This document shows, piece by piece, positions 49,673-58,280 of a stretch of DNA of 64,000 bases. The stretch spans positions 186,001-250,000 of the forward strand of contig CP064999.1 in NCBI GenBank assembly GCA_016700115.1, in the 5' to 3' direction. Position 1 is the stretch's first letter, and each line of letters opens with the position of its first letter. Origin of the DNA: Sphingobacteriales bacterium. GTDB lineage: Bacteria; Bacteroidota; Bacteroidia; Chitinophagales; UBA2359. A program made the translations under genes and the position numbers. Below the pieces are notes generated by a model that saw nothing but the letters and a program-made list of their open reading frames with translations, was not told where the DNA came from and searched no databases.

Positions 49673-50677
49673 TTATTGTTTTAGCCAACTAATAACCCGG
49701 TTTAATATCGAGTTAGAAGATGTGGCACTATGCGTCTGATGATTTGATTCAAAAGGATGTTTGTCGGTGTGTTGGTAACTGTAGTCGAAAATATGTTGAA
49801 GCAAGGGGTTGTAAACATGAGGGAACAGCGATTGTATTTGTTGGTTGACTTGTTCCCATGTCAGTTGTTTGGGGTTGTAAGGTAACCGGTTGACGGCTTT
49901 ATAACCATCGGGGCCGGAATTGTTGCGGTACAAATCCAGGAGCTTGGCATTACTGAATCTGTAAAAAAAAGTATCGTCAATTTCGTATTGCTCAATTTCC
50001 TGAAATTTGGGATGGAGGTAGTAATGATAAAGGGTAGCCTCTGCGGGAATAATTTCAGCACCTACAGCAATGCGGGGTTGCGGGTTTAGATTTGGAGGAG
50101 AGCCGTGAATCAGTCTATTGTCCATCATCAAAGCTTGCCCTGCTTTCATGTCCAATATTTTCAGGTAAGGAAAAATCCGGGCGGCACAATCTTCAAAAGG
50201 AACTTTAAAAATGGGCAATGGCGTTGCCCTTATGCCTTTATATAACTTGTGGCTGCCTTCAATCACACCAATGGCACCGTTTTGTATGCCGACATCTTTC
50301 AGTGGAATCCAGATTGTGGCGGAAAAAGTTTGTTCAGTTTCGTTGGTAAACGACCAATCCTGATGCGGGGTAACCAACCCCTGTCGGTTTTCATCCTTGA
50401 CTAAAAACCGGCCTGAAATCAACCTGAAACCGGTAAAGAAATTCGTCAGATTTTGGTTCAGAATCTTTAAAACTTTGTTATTGATTTGCCTGACGAACTC
50501 AGGGTCATGATTATCTAAACTGACATGAAAACCATAACCGGTTTTATGAGTATGGTGGAGTGCATGGTAAAAATTCCATAACTCCTCTGTTTCAGGTTGG
50601 CTCAACAGATCAATTAACAAATAACCCTTTTCCCTGAATGATTCCGATAAATGGGGCTGTAAAAATATTCCGTTCAT
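49673..50677 (-). CDS. Phytanoyl-CoA dioxygenase-like protein (PhyH-2)
   Basis: A 334-residue paralogue of its two neighbours. Ligands H105 and D107 (VTPHQDWSFTNETEQTF), the distal His in DNRLIHGSPPNLNPQPRIA (the arginine binds 2-oxoglutarate), and IGVIEGSHKLYKG are present. It is closest to the second half of the fusion gene upstream (shared HVSLDNHDPEF, IWIPLKDVGIQNGAIGV). The C-terminal 40 residues (THSATSSNSILNRVISWLKQ) are polar then weakly amphipathic. It starts at ATG 6 nt after the fusion gene's stop. Confidence 0.85.
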   Translation of the reverse strand: MNGIFLQPHLSESFREKGYLLIDLLSQPETEELWNFYHALHHTHKTGYGFHVSLDNHDPEFVRQINNKVLKILNQNLTNFFTGFRLISGRFLVKDENRQGLVTPHQDWSFTNETEQTFSATIWIPLKDVGIQNGAIGVIEGSHKLYKGIRATPLPIFKVPFEDCAARIFPYLKILDMKAGQALMMDNRLIHGSPPNLNPQPRIAVGAEIIPAEATLYHYYLHPKFQEIEQYEIDDTFFYRFSNAKLLDLYRNNSGPDGYKAVNRLPYNPKQLTWEQVNQQIQSLFPHVYNPLLQHIFDYSYQHTDKHPFESNHQTHSATSSNSILNRVISWLKQ

Positions 50678-50683
50678 TCGGCT

Positions 50684-52900
50684 TTATATTTTAGTGCGCC
50701 TTCGCCAGAAAAATCTCAAAACTGACCACGACAACCGCAACAACAAGGTTCCTGCTATGGAATAGGCCGCACTTTTCAATACTTTTGACCCTTTTATACG
50801 ATGAAAAAGTTCTGAAGCCATATTTGCCGGAGTATAAACTTCCGGATTTTCTTGTGCACGACTGACTTTATGGATTACCTCCGCAACAATTCGTTTGGGA
50901 GTATAAATTTCATACCATTCCTCACTTTTTTCAGGAAGCGGGGCTGCCTGAGTAGCAGCACCCGACGAGGGTTCGGGTTTTGAGTGATAGGGTATCGTCC
51001 CTCCGGAAATGTCGTAGCCAAACAGCACTGCCATTTTATTTGCCAATGACCAGTTAAACGTATTTCCCGACAGGGTGATTTTTTTTACCAGTTCATCTGC
51101 ACTGAGTTCGGGAGTTTTTAAGGGCACTTCGGCAATTTTTTCCCAACCTTCTTCTGCCAGAGAAATGCCCTGTTCATACATGGTTTTCAGGCGGGCGTTA
51201 TTGTACACCGGAAAAAAACTTTCATCAACTTTGTAAATTCCGACAGTAGGATTTTTTTTAACCGGTTCCATATAACAATGAATGAGTTGAGCGTCTTCAT
51301 GGGTCAGCCCTATTCCCGCAGCAATTCGCGGTTTTTCTGACACATTGGGAGGAGAAGCATGTATTGTTCGGTTATTAAACACCAACGCCTGCCCTGCTTT
51401 TAGCTCGATCACCTGTAAATAAGGGAATACGGTGAACACATGCGCATCAAAAGGGGCTTTAAAAATGGGTGCCGGAGAAGGGCGGGGATGGTTAAAATAC
51501 CGGTGACTACCCGAAATAACGCCCAATGCGCCGTTTTCAACATTCACATCCACCAAAGGTGTCCAGACTGTGGCTGAAAAAAACTGAGATTCATCTACAA
51601 AAGTCCAGTCCTGATGAGGAGGAACAATCCCTTGTTTACCCGGTTCTTTAACCACATAACTACCGGTAAACAATTTATAGTTTTTGAAAAACCGGTTAGC
51701 ATTTGCGCCCATCACTTCCGTAAGTTTGGTGATGATGTTTTGTGTAAAACTTTGGTCGTTGCTGTCCAGACTGACATAAAAACCATGTTTAGGCTTGGAT
51801 TCTGAGTCATGGGTATGGTAGAAAGCGAGCAAGTCGTTTACCTCGTCTTCTGAAAGCAGATCTATGACCACCCAACCGTTTTCGTCAAAATGTTTTTGTT
51901 GTTCGGAACTGATAAAAATAGAGTGCATATTGTGATTGATTGTTAAGCCCTTTGAAAGAGAAGGTTGAGGTGTGTGTAGCGCTTTTGCCGATTCTAAAAC
52001 AGGTGGCAATTCGACCTCTGTAACCACCCCATCATAGCGAGGCATAAAAAAACGCTCGTCAAACTCAGTCCGGTCAATAAACCGGCCGGAAAATTTTAAT
52101 GTGCCGATTGTTTTAACCTGCTCCGGTATTTTCCATGGGTTAAAACTTATAAAAAAATCCCGGTCAACTTCCCAAATTTTCACCTCGCTTTTGCCGGGTT
52201 CCAGGTCATAATGGTAATGAATCGCTTCCGCTTCTTCGGGAATCATGATTAATTGAATGGCGAGGCGCAAATCATGGGTTCGGTTGATGTCGGAATAATG
52301 CACAATGCTGTCGTCGAGGATCACCGCCTGCCCTGCCTGCACATTCATCGGGGTTAAGTAGTTTTTGATGATGTCGCCTTTGATTTCATCCAACTCCCAG
52401 GGAACTAACGGCCCCCTGATTTGCCCAAAACGCTTATGACTGCCGTTTACCATTTGCAAAGTGCCATTCTGCTCATTACTGTCCACCAAAGGCACCCAGA
52501 CCGAAACAGAAGTAAACCGGCTTTCATCTACAAATGCCCAGTTTTGGTGCAATGGCACTTCGCCGTCATTTTCAGATTTAAATATAAAGTTGGCAATGAT
52601 GGGTTTATAGCCCTCTAAATATTGGTCTGTACACGATTTAAAGGCATTGGTGATAAGGTCAAATACGGTTTTCTTATAGTCAATGCTTTTATCAATAAAG
52701 GTGAAATCATAAGTTATCCGCTCTTTGACATCCACAGTTGTTACTTCTTCTCCGGTAATATTGCCTCCTTTCAGGGGCAGCGTATCAAAATAAGCCTGAC
52801 GCAACAGGGCAACTTCCTCAGCCGACAGAAACGGTAAAATTACATATCCGGACTGATCAAACCGGTTTTGCAGTTCGTTTTGTCTGAAAACATTGCGCAT
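50684..52900 (-). CDS. Two-domain phytanoyl-CoA dioxygenase-like fusion (PhyH-PhyH)
   Basis: A 738-residue fusion of two PhyH-like domains. Domain 1 (about 10-290) has H118 but N120 where the metal-binding Asp should be (PLHQNWAFVDESRF); its distal His (SIVHYS) is kept. Domain 2 (about 340-600) has the complete H429-x-D431 (VPPHQDWTFVDESQFF), with ASPPNVSEKPRIAAG for the distal His and Arg. Domain 1 may therefore be inactive or a substrate-binding or halogenase-like variant. A linker rich in Pro and Ala follows and the C-terminus has a hydrophobic helix (AAYSIAGTLLLRLSWSVLRFF) with a basic RRRTKI tail, suggesting membrane attachment. Separated from the permease gene by 24 nt. Confidence 0.85.
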   Translation of the reverse strand: MRNVFRQNELQNRFDQSGYVILPFLSAEEVALLRQAYFDTLPLKGGNITGEEVTTVDVKERITYDFTFIDKSIDYKKTVFDLITNAFKSCTDQYLEGYKPIIANFIFKSENDGEVPLHQNWAFVDESRFTSVSVWVPLVDSNEQNGTLQMVNGSHKRFGQIRGPLVPWELDEIKGDIIKNYLTPMNVQAGQAVILDDSIVHYSDINRTHDLRLAIQLIMIPEEAEAIHYHYDLEPGKSEVKIWEVDRDFFISFNPWKIPEQVKTIGTLKFSGRFIDRTEFDERFFMPRYDGVVTEVELPPVLESAKALHTPQPSLSKGLTINHNMHSIFISSEQQKHFDENGWVVIDLLSEDEVNDLLAFYHTHDSESKPKHGFYVSLDSNDQSFTQNIITKLTEVMGANANRFFKNYKLFTGSYVVKEPGKQGIVPPHQDWTFVDESQFFSATVWTPLVDVNVENGALGVISGSHRYFNHPRPSPAPIFKAPFDAHVFTVFPYLQVIELKAGQALVFNNRTIHASPPNVSEKPRIAAGIGLTHEDAQLIHCYMEPVKKNPTVGIYKVDESFFPVYNNARLKTMYEQGISLAEEGWEKIAEVPLKTPELSADELVKKITLSGNTFNWSLANKMAVLFGYDISGGTIPYHSKPEPSSGAATQAAPLPEKSEEWYEIYTPKRIVAEVIHKVSRAQENPEVYTPANMASELFHRIKGSKVLKSAAYSIAGTLLLRLSWSVLRFFWRRRTKI

Positions 52901-52924
52901 AAATCTGGTATTTTAATGGTTGAA

Positions 52925-53734
52925 TTAAAGTGAATTGATAAAGGTTGGTTCTTTCTGTTTGAATAAGTAAAAACCCAAACCCAATAAAACAAAGGTTATC
53001 AGATAAACCGGCAGAAACCCCATATCCAACTTGCCTTCCTGAAGCACACACCACCGGTACCCTTCAATAACTCCGGCCATCGGATTGAAGTACAACAAAA
53101 ACCGGTAGTGTTCCGGGATGATGGATACCGGGTAAAAAACCGGGGTTATCCAAATTCCAAAGTTAAGCAAATAAGGCAAAGCCTGATAATAATCCCGGTG
53201 TTTAATCGCTACAATGTTCATCAAAAGGGCGATTGCAGTACCTGTACTCAGGTTGATGAGGATAAAAACAGGCAACAATAAAAGGGAAGCATGTAAACCA
53301 TTGCCTAATACCACAGTTCCCAACAACAGGATGGCAAAACCGATTGCAAAATCGAGCAATCCGGTCAGAATTTGGGTTATCACCAGCGTTAATTTTGGAA
53401 AACTGAGTCGTTTGACCAGATCCTGATTATAAATGATGGCAGAACTGCCCTGATTGCTTAGATGAGAAAACAAATTCCAGCCTAATAATCCGCAGAAAGC
53501 AAACAAAGCATAAGGTGCCCGCCCCGAATAAATACCCAATAGCCGGTCAAAAAGCAAAACAAAAATGGCCAAATTGATTAAGGGTTGTAAAACAAGCCAC
53601 AAACTCCCCAAAAATGTTTGTGCATACCTGATTTTAAATGCTCGCCCTACCAGAGTGAGGATAAACTCCCTGTACTGAAACAGATATTTCAGATAAGCAG
53701 TCAAAGGCATTGGCCGACCGGAATGAATTTCCAA
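52925..53734 (-). CDS. ABC-2 type exporter permease (polysaccharide-type)
   Basis: A 269-residue integral membrane protein like Wzm/TagG/KpsM, with six hydrophobic segments. N-terminal amphipathic region and first motif AFKIRYAQTFLGSLWLVLQPLINLAIFVLLFDRLL, and the C-terminal YLLNFGIWITPVFYPVSIIPEHYRFLLYFNPMAGVIEGYRW are typical. Start is uncertain: the given start is a TTG, an ATG lies at 53710, and the frame stays open further upstream (NELPLEIHSGRP). The ATPase partner expected next to it is not in the window, although the downstream genes are the PhyH set. The operon may export or modify a lipid-linked polysaccharide or other product. Confidence 0.85.
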   Translation of the reverse strand: MEIHSGRPMPLTAYLKYLFQYREFILTLVGRAFKIRYAQTFLGSLWLVLQPLINLAIFVLLFDRLLGIYSGRAPYALFAFCGLLGWNLFSHLSNQGSSAIIYNQDLVKRLSFPKLTLVITQILTGLLDFAIGFAILLLGTVVLGNGLHASLLLLPVFILINLSTGTAIALLMNIVAIKHRDYYQALPYLLNFGIWITPVFYPVSIIPEHYRFLLYFNPMAGVIEGYRWCVLQEGKLDMGFLPVYLITFVLLGLGFYLFKQKEPTFINSL

Positions 53735-53769
53735 CGGAAGCTCGTTTTTTGGTGAAAAGTTAAAATTGA

Positions 53770-54246
53770 TTACATCTTGGGTTGATAGGCGGAAGGGTCT
53801 TTTAATGGCGTAATGGTAAATCTGACAGATGTGGTATCACCGGGTTTCTGCCGGACTATATCTGCTGTTCCGTCTGTTTTAAAAGTTCCCATAAATTTCT
53901 CGACAACATTTCCGTTTTTGTCATATTGGTTCATTTCGCCTGTTGTGTCCGAGGTCAGATCTCCGGCAATAGCGGTTTCTTTTCCGTCGTCTGTATAGTA
54001 GTAAAAGGCTCTGATGCTTTTTTGTTTCATCACAATTTTTAGCATCATTTCTCTGTCGTTGGGTTTACCGGTAAAAAAATATTCCCCATCAAAAGTTTTC
54101 GGTTTATTTTGAGTAGTGTCAGGGGTAGCGGTCTTGTCTTTGCTGTCATCTGCCTTTTCAATGGTACAGGATGAATTTATGCCGGCTAAAAATAAAATCA
54201 CCAGAAAGAGCACACTTGTAAAAAAATGAGATTTAAGATTTTGCAT
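53770..54246 (-). CDS. Small lipoprotein of unknown function
   Basis: A 158-residue predicted lipoprotein: MQNLKSHFFTSVLFLVILFLAGINSSC with the lipobox Cys at residue 27, then an acidic linker rich in Asp, Lys and Thr. The mature domain is beta-like (FDGEYFFTGKPNDREMMLKIVMKQKSIRAFYYYTDDGKETAIAGDLTSDTTGEMNQYDKNGNVVEKFMGTFKTDGTADI), recalling small calycin-like or lipocalin-like folds, but not assigned. It lies 35 bp before the permease gene and 63 bp after the DUF1501 gene on the same strand, so it may be part of either transcript. Confidence 0.72.
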   Translation of the reverse strand: MQNLKSHFFTSVLFLVILFLAGINSSCTIEKADDSKDKTATPDTTQNKPKTFDGEYFFTGKPNDREMMLKIVMKQKSIRAFYYYTDDGKETAIAGDLTSDTTGEMNQYDKNGNVVEKFMGTFKTDGTADIVRQKPGDTTSVRFTITPLKDPSAYQPKM

Positions 54247-54309
54247 AGAATTTTTAAGTTTAAAGGTGAAATTAGGGAAATGATGAAAAGAGGGCTTCCC
54301 GTAGCAAAG

Positions 54310-55569
54310 CTAAACTTTTTTCACGATAGGCAAGGTGTTAAACGATTGGTTAAAAATTCGGGGAATATCTCCTGCACTAACCCCCAACCAGTTTACCAAA
54401 ACGGATGCATAGACTTCTCTGAAATCGTATTGCATGGAAACTCCTTCCTGCGGCGCAATTTCATTTTGTATTACCGGATTGTTCCCGATAATTTGATGTT
54501 GTAAATTCGTACCAAACACAAACAAGGGAGCAGCAGCTCCATGATCGGTTCCAAGTGCTTCGTTAGAGCGGATCTGTCGGCCAAACTCAGAATAGGTCAT
54601 CCCCAAAACCCGATGGTCTAAGCCCAGTAAACCTAAATCTTTCTGGAAGGCAAAAATGGCATCTGATAAAGTTTTAAGCAGCACTGCATGAGTACCGGAA
54701 TCGGTTTCGCCTTTCTGTACCTGATGAGCATGTGTGTCAAAACCTGCAAGAGTCAAAACATAGACTTTAGTAGGCAGTCCTCCTGAAATCAATCTGGCTG
54801 CGATTTTAAGTTGTTGTGCCAGTTCGTTGTTTTCAGGGTAAATCGCTTTATTTCTGCCAAGTTTTACTGCTTTTTCGACTACCTTGACATACGCATTGGT
54901 CTGCACAATTCCGGTTCTTAAAAAAGCGAGTTCTTCGGAATAAGCGGGGTGCAGGGTTTCTGCAAAGGTAGGTTCGCTCAGGTTGCTGAGATTGGAGAGG
55001 CTGCTCAAAGTAAACCCGAAATTGGCATTTAACCCCTGACAGGTTTCCGACACCATATTGCCCAAACTGATTGCCAAAGGAGCGGGAAAATCGGGGTTTG
55101 GATAATAAACCGGAAAACCGGAATGTTTTTTTTCCAGATACCGCGCCAGCCAACCTGTATCCCAAAATTTATCAGAAGGCGAGCCGGAGTTCCAGATATC
55201 AAGCGAACGGAAATGGGAGCGATTCTGATTGGGATAGCCAACATTCTGCACGATGCAAAGTTGCTGTTCTTCAAACAATGTTTGTAAACCATTCAGGTTT
55301 GGATGTAGCGACAAGGTATCCGTCAGACATAAAAGGCGGTCTTCTGAAATCAGAATATTAGGGCGGGCTTGCTTCAACTGTCTATAACTGCCCAAAGGTA
55401 TGACTGTGTTCAATCCATCGTTGCCACCATTGAGTTGTATGAAGATTAGGATATGGTCGTTTTCGATTTTTCCCTTAGAAAATTCCGGTTCCGGCTGCCC
55501 AAATACCGGCGTAAACTGCAACCCTGCAATTCCGGTTGAGGTCAGACTAAGGAATTTTCTTCTTTTCAT
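54310..55569 (-). CDS. DUF1501 protein (sulfatase-like fold)
   Basis: A 419-residue exported protein. Its start MKRRKFLSLTSTGIAGLQFTPVFG has a Tat-like KRRKF motif and hydrophobic core. DUF1501 features are ILIFIQLNGGNDGLNTVIPLGSY, LHPNLNGLQTLFEEQQLCIVQNVGYPNQNRSHFRSLDIWNSG, TLAGFDTHAHQ, GLDHRVLGMTYSEFGRQIRSNEALGTDHGAAAPLFVFG. The conserved His, Asp and Glu in these segments suggest a metal-binding, alkaline-phosphatase-like site. It follows the DUF1800 gene with 54 bp between, a pairing usual in Bacteroidota and Planctomycetes; its function is not known. Confidence 0.92.
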   Translation of the reverse strand: MKRRKFLSLTSTGIAGLQFTPVFGQPEPEFSKGKIENDHILIFIQLNGGNDGLNTVIPLGSYRQLKQARPNILISEDRLLCLTDTLSLHPNLNGLQTLFEEQQLCIVQNVGYPNQNRSHFRSLDIWNSGSPSDKFWDTGWLARYLEKKHSGFPVYYPNPDFPAPLAISLGNMVSETCQGLNANFGFTLSSLSNLSNLSEPTFAETLHPAYSEELAFLRTGIVQTNAYVKVVEKAVKLGRNKAIYPENNELAQQLKIAARLISGGLPTKVYVLTLAGFDTHAHQVQKGETDSGTHAVLLKTLSDAIFAFQKDLGLLGLDHRVLGMTYSEFGRQIRSNEALGTDHGAAAPLFVFGTNLQHQIIGNNPVIQNEIAPQEGVSMQYDFREVYASVLVNWLGVSAGDIPRIFNQSFNTLPIVKKV

Positions 55570-55623
55570 ATCAAAAATGCAAACTAAAGGTTTAACGAAT
55601 AATTTCAGGTATTAGGTCAACAG

Positions 55624-57324
55624 TTAAAGCAGGTAAAATTCCGGCATTTTTAGCATAGTGGAAATAAGTGAAAGCAGCCTTTTGGTCAGCAAACTGGAAG
55701 TTTCGCTCCAATCAGATTTCTGATTCAGATAAGCTAAACAGTTTTTGGTCCATTCATCATCGGGCAATCCGCCTAATAAAATTTCCTTGAGATTACTGTG
55801 TTGAAGCGCGGTTAATGGATGCACAAAAAGCAGCCCCGAGAGTTGGGCAATCAACTTGTTTGGGTCTGATGGATTTTCTAATTTATTCATTAGAAAAAGT
55901 GGATTTAGTTTTACCTTTTCCCAGCCTTCCGGCATACCTTTCATGCCATTTTGCTGAGTCAGTTCATCAGTATATCGGGTTCTGTATTGCAAGGTAGAAG
56001 CATTGATCCAGTTGCGGTAAAACTGCGGTGCCTGATAATAGGCCTTCCAACCGGCAACACCCGGCGGTTTAAATAGCTCCATTTGCATTAAAGCCCCTAA
56101 TTTATATAAATAATGGCAAAAATGATAGCGGCTGATGAAGTTGTCCGGCATCTTAACTTCCAACTGCCTGAGTGCGCCTATTATAAACTCCAACGGATTT
56201 TTGATTTTAGGTGCATCTTTCATGCGGTCAAAAAAATGCCTGCTACACAGCAAACGCATTAAAACCGGCTTGATTTCAAAATTTTCACGGCGCAATTGCT
56301 CCGCTAAAGGAACAATAATTTTTTCTTCGATCGTATCATCAATGGCATGATGAACGAACCAACGATAAAGTTTGCGGCAGATATGAAGTGCCGTCGCTTC
56401 CTGCTCAAATATCAAGTCTATGACAAAGGCATATTCGTCTTTTCCCATCTGCGGAATCTTAGAGTTGCCAAAACGATGTGAAAGTTGTTTTTCTCCTTTA
56501 TCGTGTGCATGTTCATTAAATACGGCTTCAATTTTTTCATTTGCATCAAAAGTATAAAACCCTCTGTCTTCCCACCCTGTCATGGCGCGTGCAATTTCCA
56601 ACACATCTTTTTCGGTAAAAGTGCTATAATCGTCCTGAGCTGCCGGAAAACCTTTTCCTACGGTAAACAACTCCAGCAATTCACGGGCATAGTTTTCATT
56701 GGGAGCAATTGCTGAATTGTCGCGACCGTTCAAAAACCGCAACATAGCAGGGTCTGTCGTTACTTTCTTAACTAATTCTTTAAAATTGCCCCAGGCATAA
56801 GTTCTGAGCAATGTGATGTGGATATACTCCTGCTTATGTTCGATGATGTCTGAAACGCCAAAATGATTGTGCCAGAACAAGGTCAATTGTTCGCGAATTG
56901 ACATGCCTTCTCCCCATAATTGTTCAATCATCCACGCTCTGATACTTTTTTTTCGATATTGTTCAAAAAATACCTCTTTCAAATAAGGGGCTTCCACCCA
57001 GGTTTTACCAATCGGGACATTGGGATCTTCCGTAAAAAAATAGTTTAGGGGTGGGTTGGGCAATGGCAATTCATCAAACAAATGTTCAATCGTACTTTTC
57101 AGTCCTGTTTTTACCGATTGTAATATCTGTTGATGTGTGGCTCCAAAAGTAGTCCTCCTGAGCAAGTAAGACGCAAGGGTTTCTGTCCATTCTCCCGAAT
57201 AAGGCTCTAAACTCCCTTCACTTGTTTTTGAGGGATTTATGTCTAAGGTCAGGTTTTTGCAGGCCTGCCCTCCTGATACCGAACTCAGTAAAAGCAATGA
57301 AGTAACAAAATCGCGCCTGTTCAT
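55624..57324 (-). CDS. DUF1800 protein
   Basis: A 566-residue exported protein, first gene of the DUF1800-DUF1501 pair. N-terminus MNRRDFVTSLLLLSSVSGGQAC fits a Tat/lipoprotein signal (Cys 22). Characteristic segments: YLLRRTTFGATHQQI, LTLFWHNHFGVSDI, PAMLRFLNGRDNSAIAPNENYARELLELFTVGKGF, FTEKDVLEIARAMTGW, and FKPPGVAGWKAYYQAPQFYRNWINASTLQYR near the C-terminus. The HNHF and NENYARELLELFT motifs are diagnostic. The function is unknown, though the pair is widely found with type IX secretion and cytochrome-related loci. It lies divergently from the 21-bp repeat array. Confidence 0.93.
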   Translation of the reverse strand: MNRRDFVTSLLLLSSVSGGQACKNLTLDINPSKTSEGSLEPYSGEWTETLASYLLRRTTFGATHQQILQSVKTGLKSTIEHLFDELPLPNPPLNYFFTEDPNVPIGKTWVEAPYLKEVFFEQYRKKSIRAWMIEQLWGEGMSIREQLTLFWHNHFGVSDIIEHKQEYIHITLLRTYAWGNFKELVKKVTTDPAMLRFLNGRDNSAIAPNENYARELLELFTVGKGFPAAQDDYSTFTEKDVLEIARAMTGWEDRGFYTFDANEKIEAVFNEHAHDKGEKQLSHRFGNSKIPQMGKDEYAFVIDLIFEQEATALHICRKLYRWFVHHAIDDTIEEKIIVPLAEQLRRENFEIKPVLMRLLCSRHFFDRMKDAPKIKNPLEFIIGALRQLEVKMPDNFISRYHFCHYLYKLGALMQMELFKPPGVAGWKAYYQAPQFYRNWINASTLQYRTRYTDELTQQNGMKGMPEGWEKVKLNPLFLMNKLENPSDPNKLIAQLSGLLFVHPLTALQHSNLKEILLGGLPDDEWTKNCLAYLNQKSDWSETSSLLTKRLLSLISTMLKMPEFYLL

Positions 57325-57677
57325 TTCACCAATTTAAGTCCTGTCTGCAGGATTGTCCAAACGCCTCGCCTCCAACCGGCTACAACGTCATAAGGAATGA
57401 CAAGATAGCTATAAAGTTTGCATATTCATTTTGACCTTAAAGAATTGCGTTGCAAATTGTAAAAATCAGGCATACTACAAAACTATTTTGTGGCGCACCT
57501 AAATTAGTCTTTGGCACTATAAAACGAACCTTTAGGTTGCAGAGATACCTTAATCCCTTGATCTGTTTAATCCAATAAAAGTATCGAAAGTACCTGTTAA
57601 TAACGGTCTTTAACCTTAGTAATTTCCAACCACGACTTTGCTACTTGCGCCTTTGGGATTGGAAAAATACTATTTCA
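57325..57677. other. Intergenic region upstream of DUF1800
   Basis: It must carry the promoter of the DUF1800-DUF1501 operon (minus) and ends at the tandem repeat. No gene or hairpin is convincing. Confidence 0.4.
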
Positions 57678-58118
57678 GTTGATAATGCTCTATTTTCAGT
57701 TGATAATGCTCTATTTTCGGTTGATAATGCTCCATTTCCAGTTGATAATGAAGCATTTCCAGTTGATAATGAAGCATTTCCAGTTGATAATGAAGCATTT
57801 CCAGTTGATAATGCTCCGTTTCCAGTTGATAATGAACCATTTCCAGTTGATAATGAACCATTTCCAGTTGATAATGAACCATTTCCAGTTGATAATGAAC
57901 CATTTCCAGTTGATAATGCTCCATTTCCAGTTGATAATGCTCCGTTTCCAGTTGATAATGAAGCATTTCCAGTTGATAATGAACCATTTCCAGTTGATAA
58001 TGAAGCATTTCCAGTTGATAATGAAGCATTTCCAGTTGATAATGAGCCATTTTCGGTTGATAATGAGCCATTTTCGGTTGATAATGAACCATTTTCGGTT
58101 GATAATGAACCGGTTCCG
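57678..58118. repeat. 21-bp minisatellite, 21 units
   Basis: Twenty-one units of 21 bp follow one another without spacers. Each contains GTTGATAATG; units differ at a few fixed positions (GCTCCA, GCTCCG, GAAGCA or GAACCA after this core, and TTCCA or TTCGG before the next). Unit length divisible by three leaves at least four frames open, two on each strand, giving peptides with PVDNEPF, HFQLIMN, HYQLEMV or IINWKWF units. None has an ATG start with a signal or context, so protein coding is doubtful. The array ends at a degenerate unit and then a terminator. Confidence 0.85.
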
Positions 58119-58188
58119 GTTGGAAAAGAACCGGTTCAGCCTTTGAAAAAACAATTTAGCGGTTTTCTTTAGTGAGCTGATAAACAAA

Positions 58189-58229
58189 AAAAACGGCAAT
58201 CATTCCTGTTGAGAATAATTGCCGTTTTT
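58189..58229. terminator. Bidirectional terminator after the T9SS protein gene
   Basis: Arms AAAAACGGCAAT and ATTGCCGTTTTT around a 17-nt loop, with A and T runs outside. It lies 52 bp downstream of the stop of the 1401-residue gene (minus) and after the 21-bp repeat on the plus strand. Confidence 0.75.
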
Positions 58230-58280
58230 GGATACCGGTTTTACAACCTAAAGCTTATAAAACCAATATGAAGAAAACAA

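Noticed and set aside
57678..58118. Possible CRISPR array
   Set aside because: Units are directly adjacent without unique spacers, and no cas genes are nearby.
57670..58199. Open frames of 140-175 codons in both directions across the 21-bp repeat
   Set aside because: They exist because the unit length is divisible by three and holds no stop in these frames. None has an ATG with a plausible start context or signal peptide, and the strands cannot all be coding.
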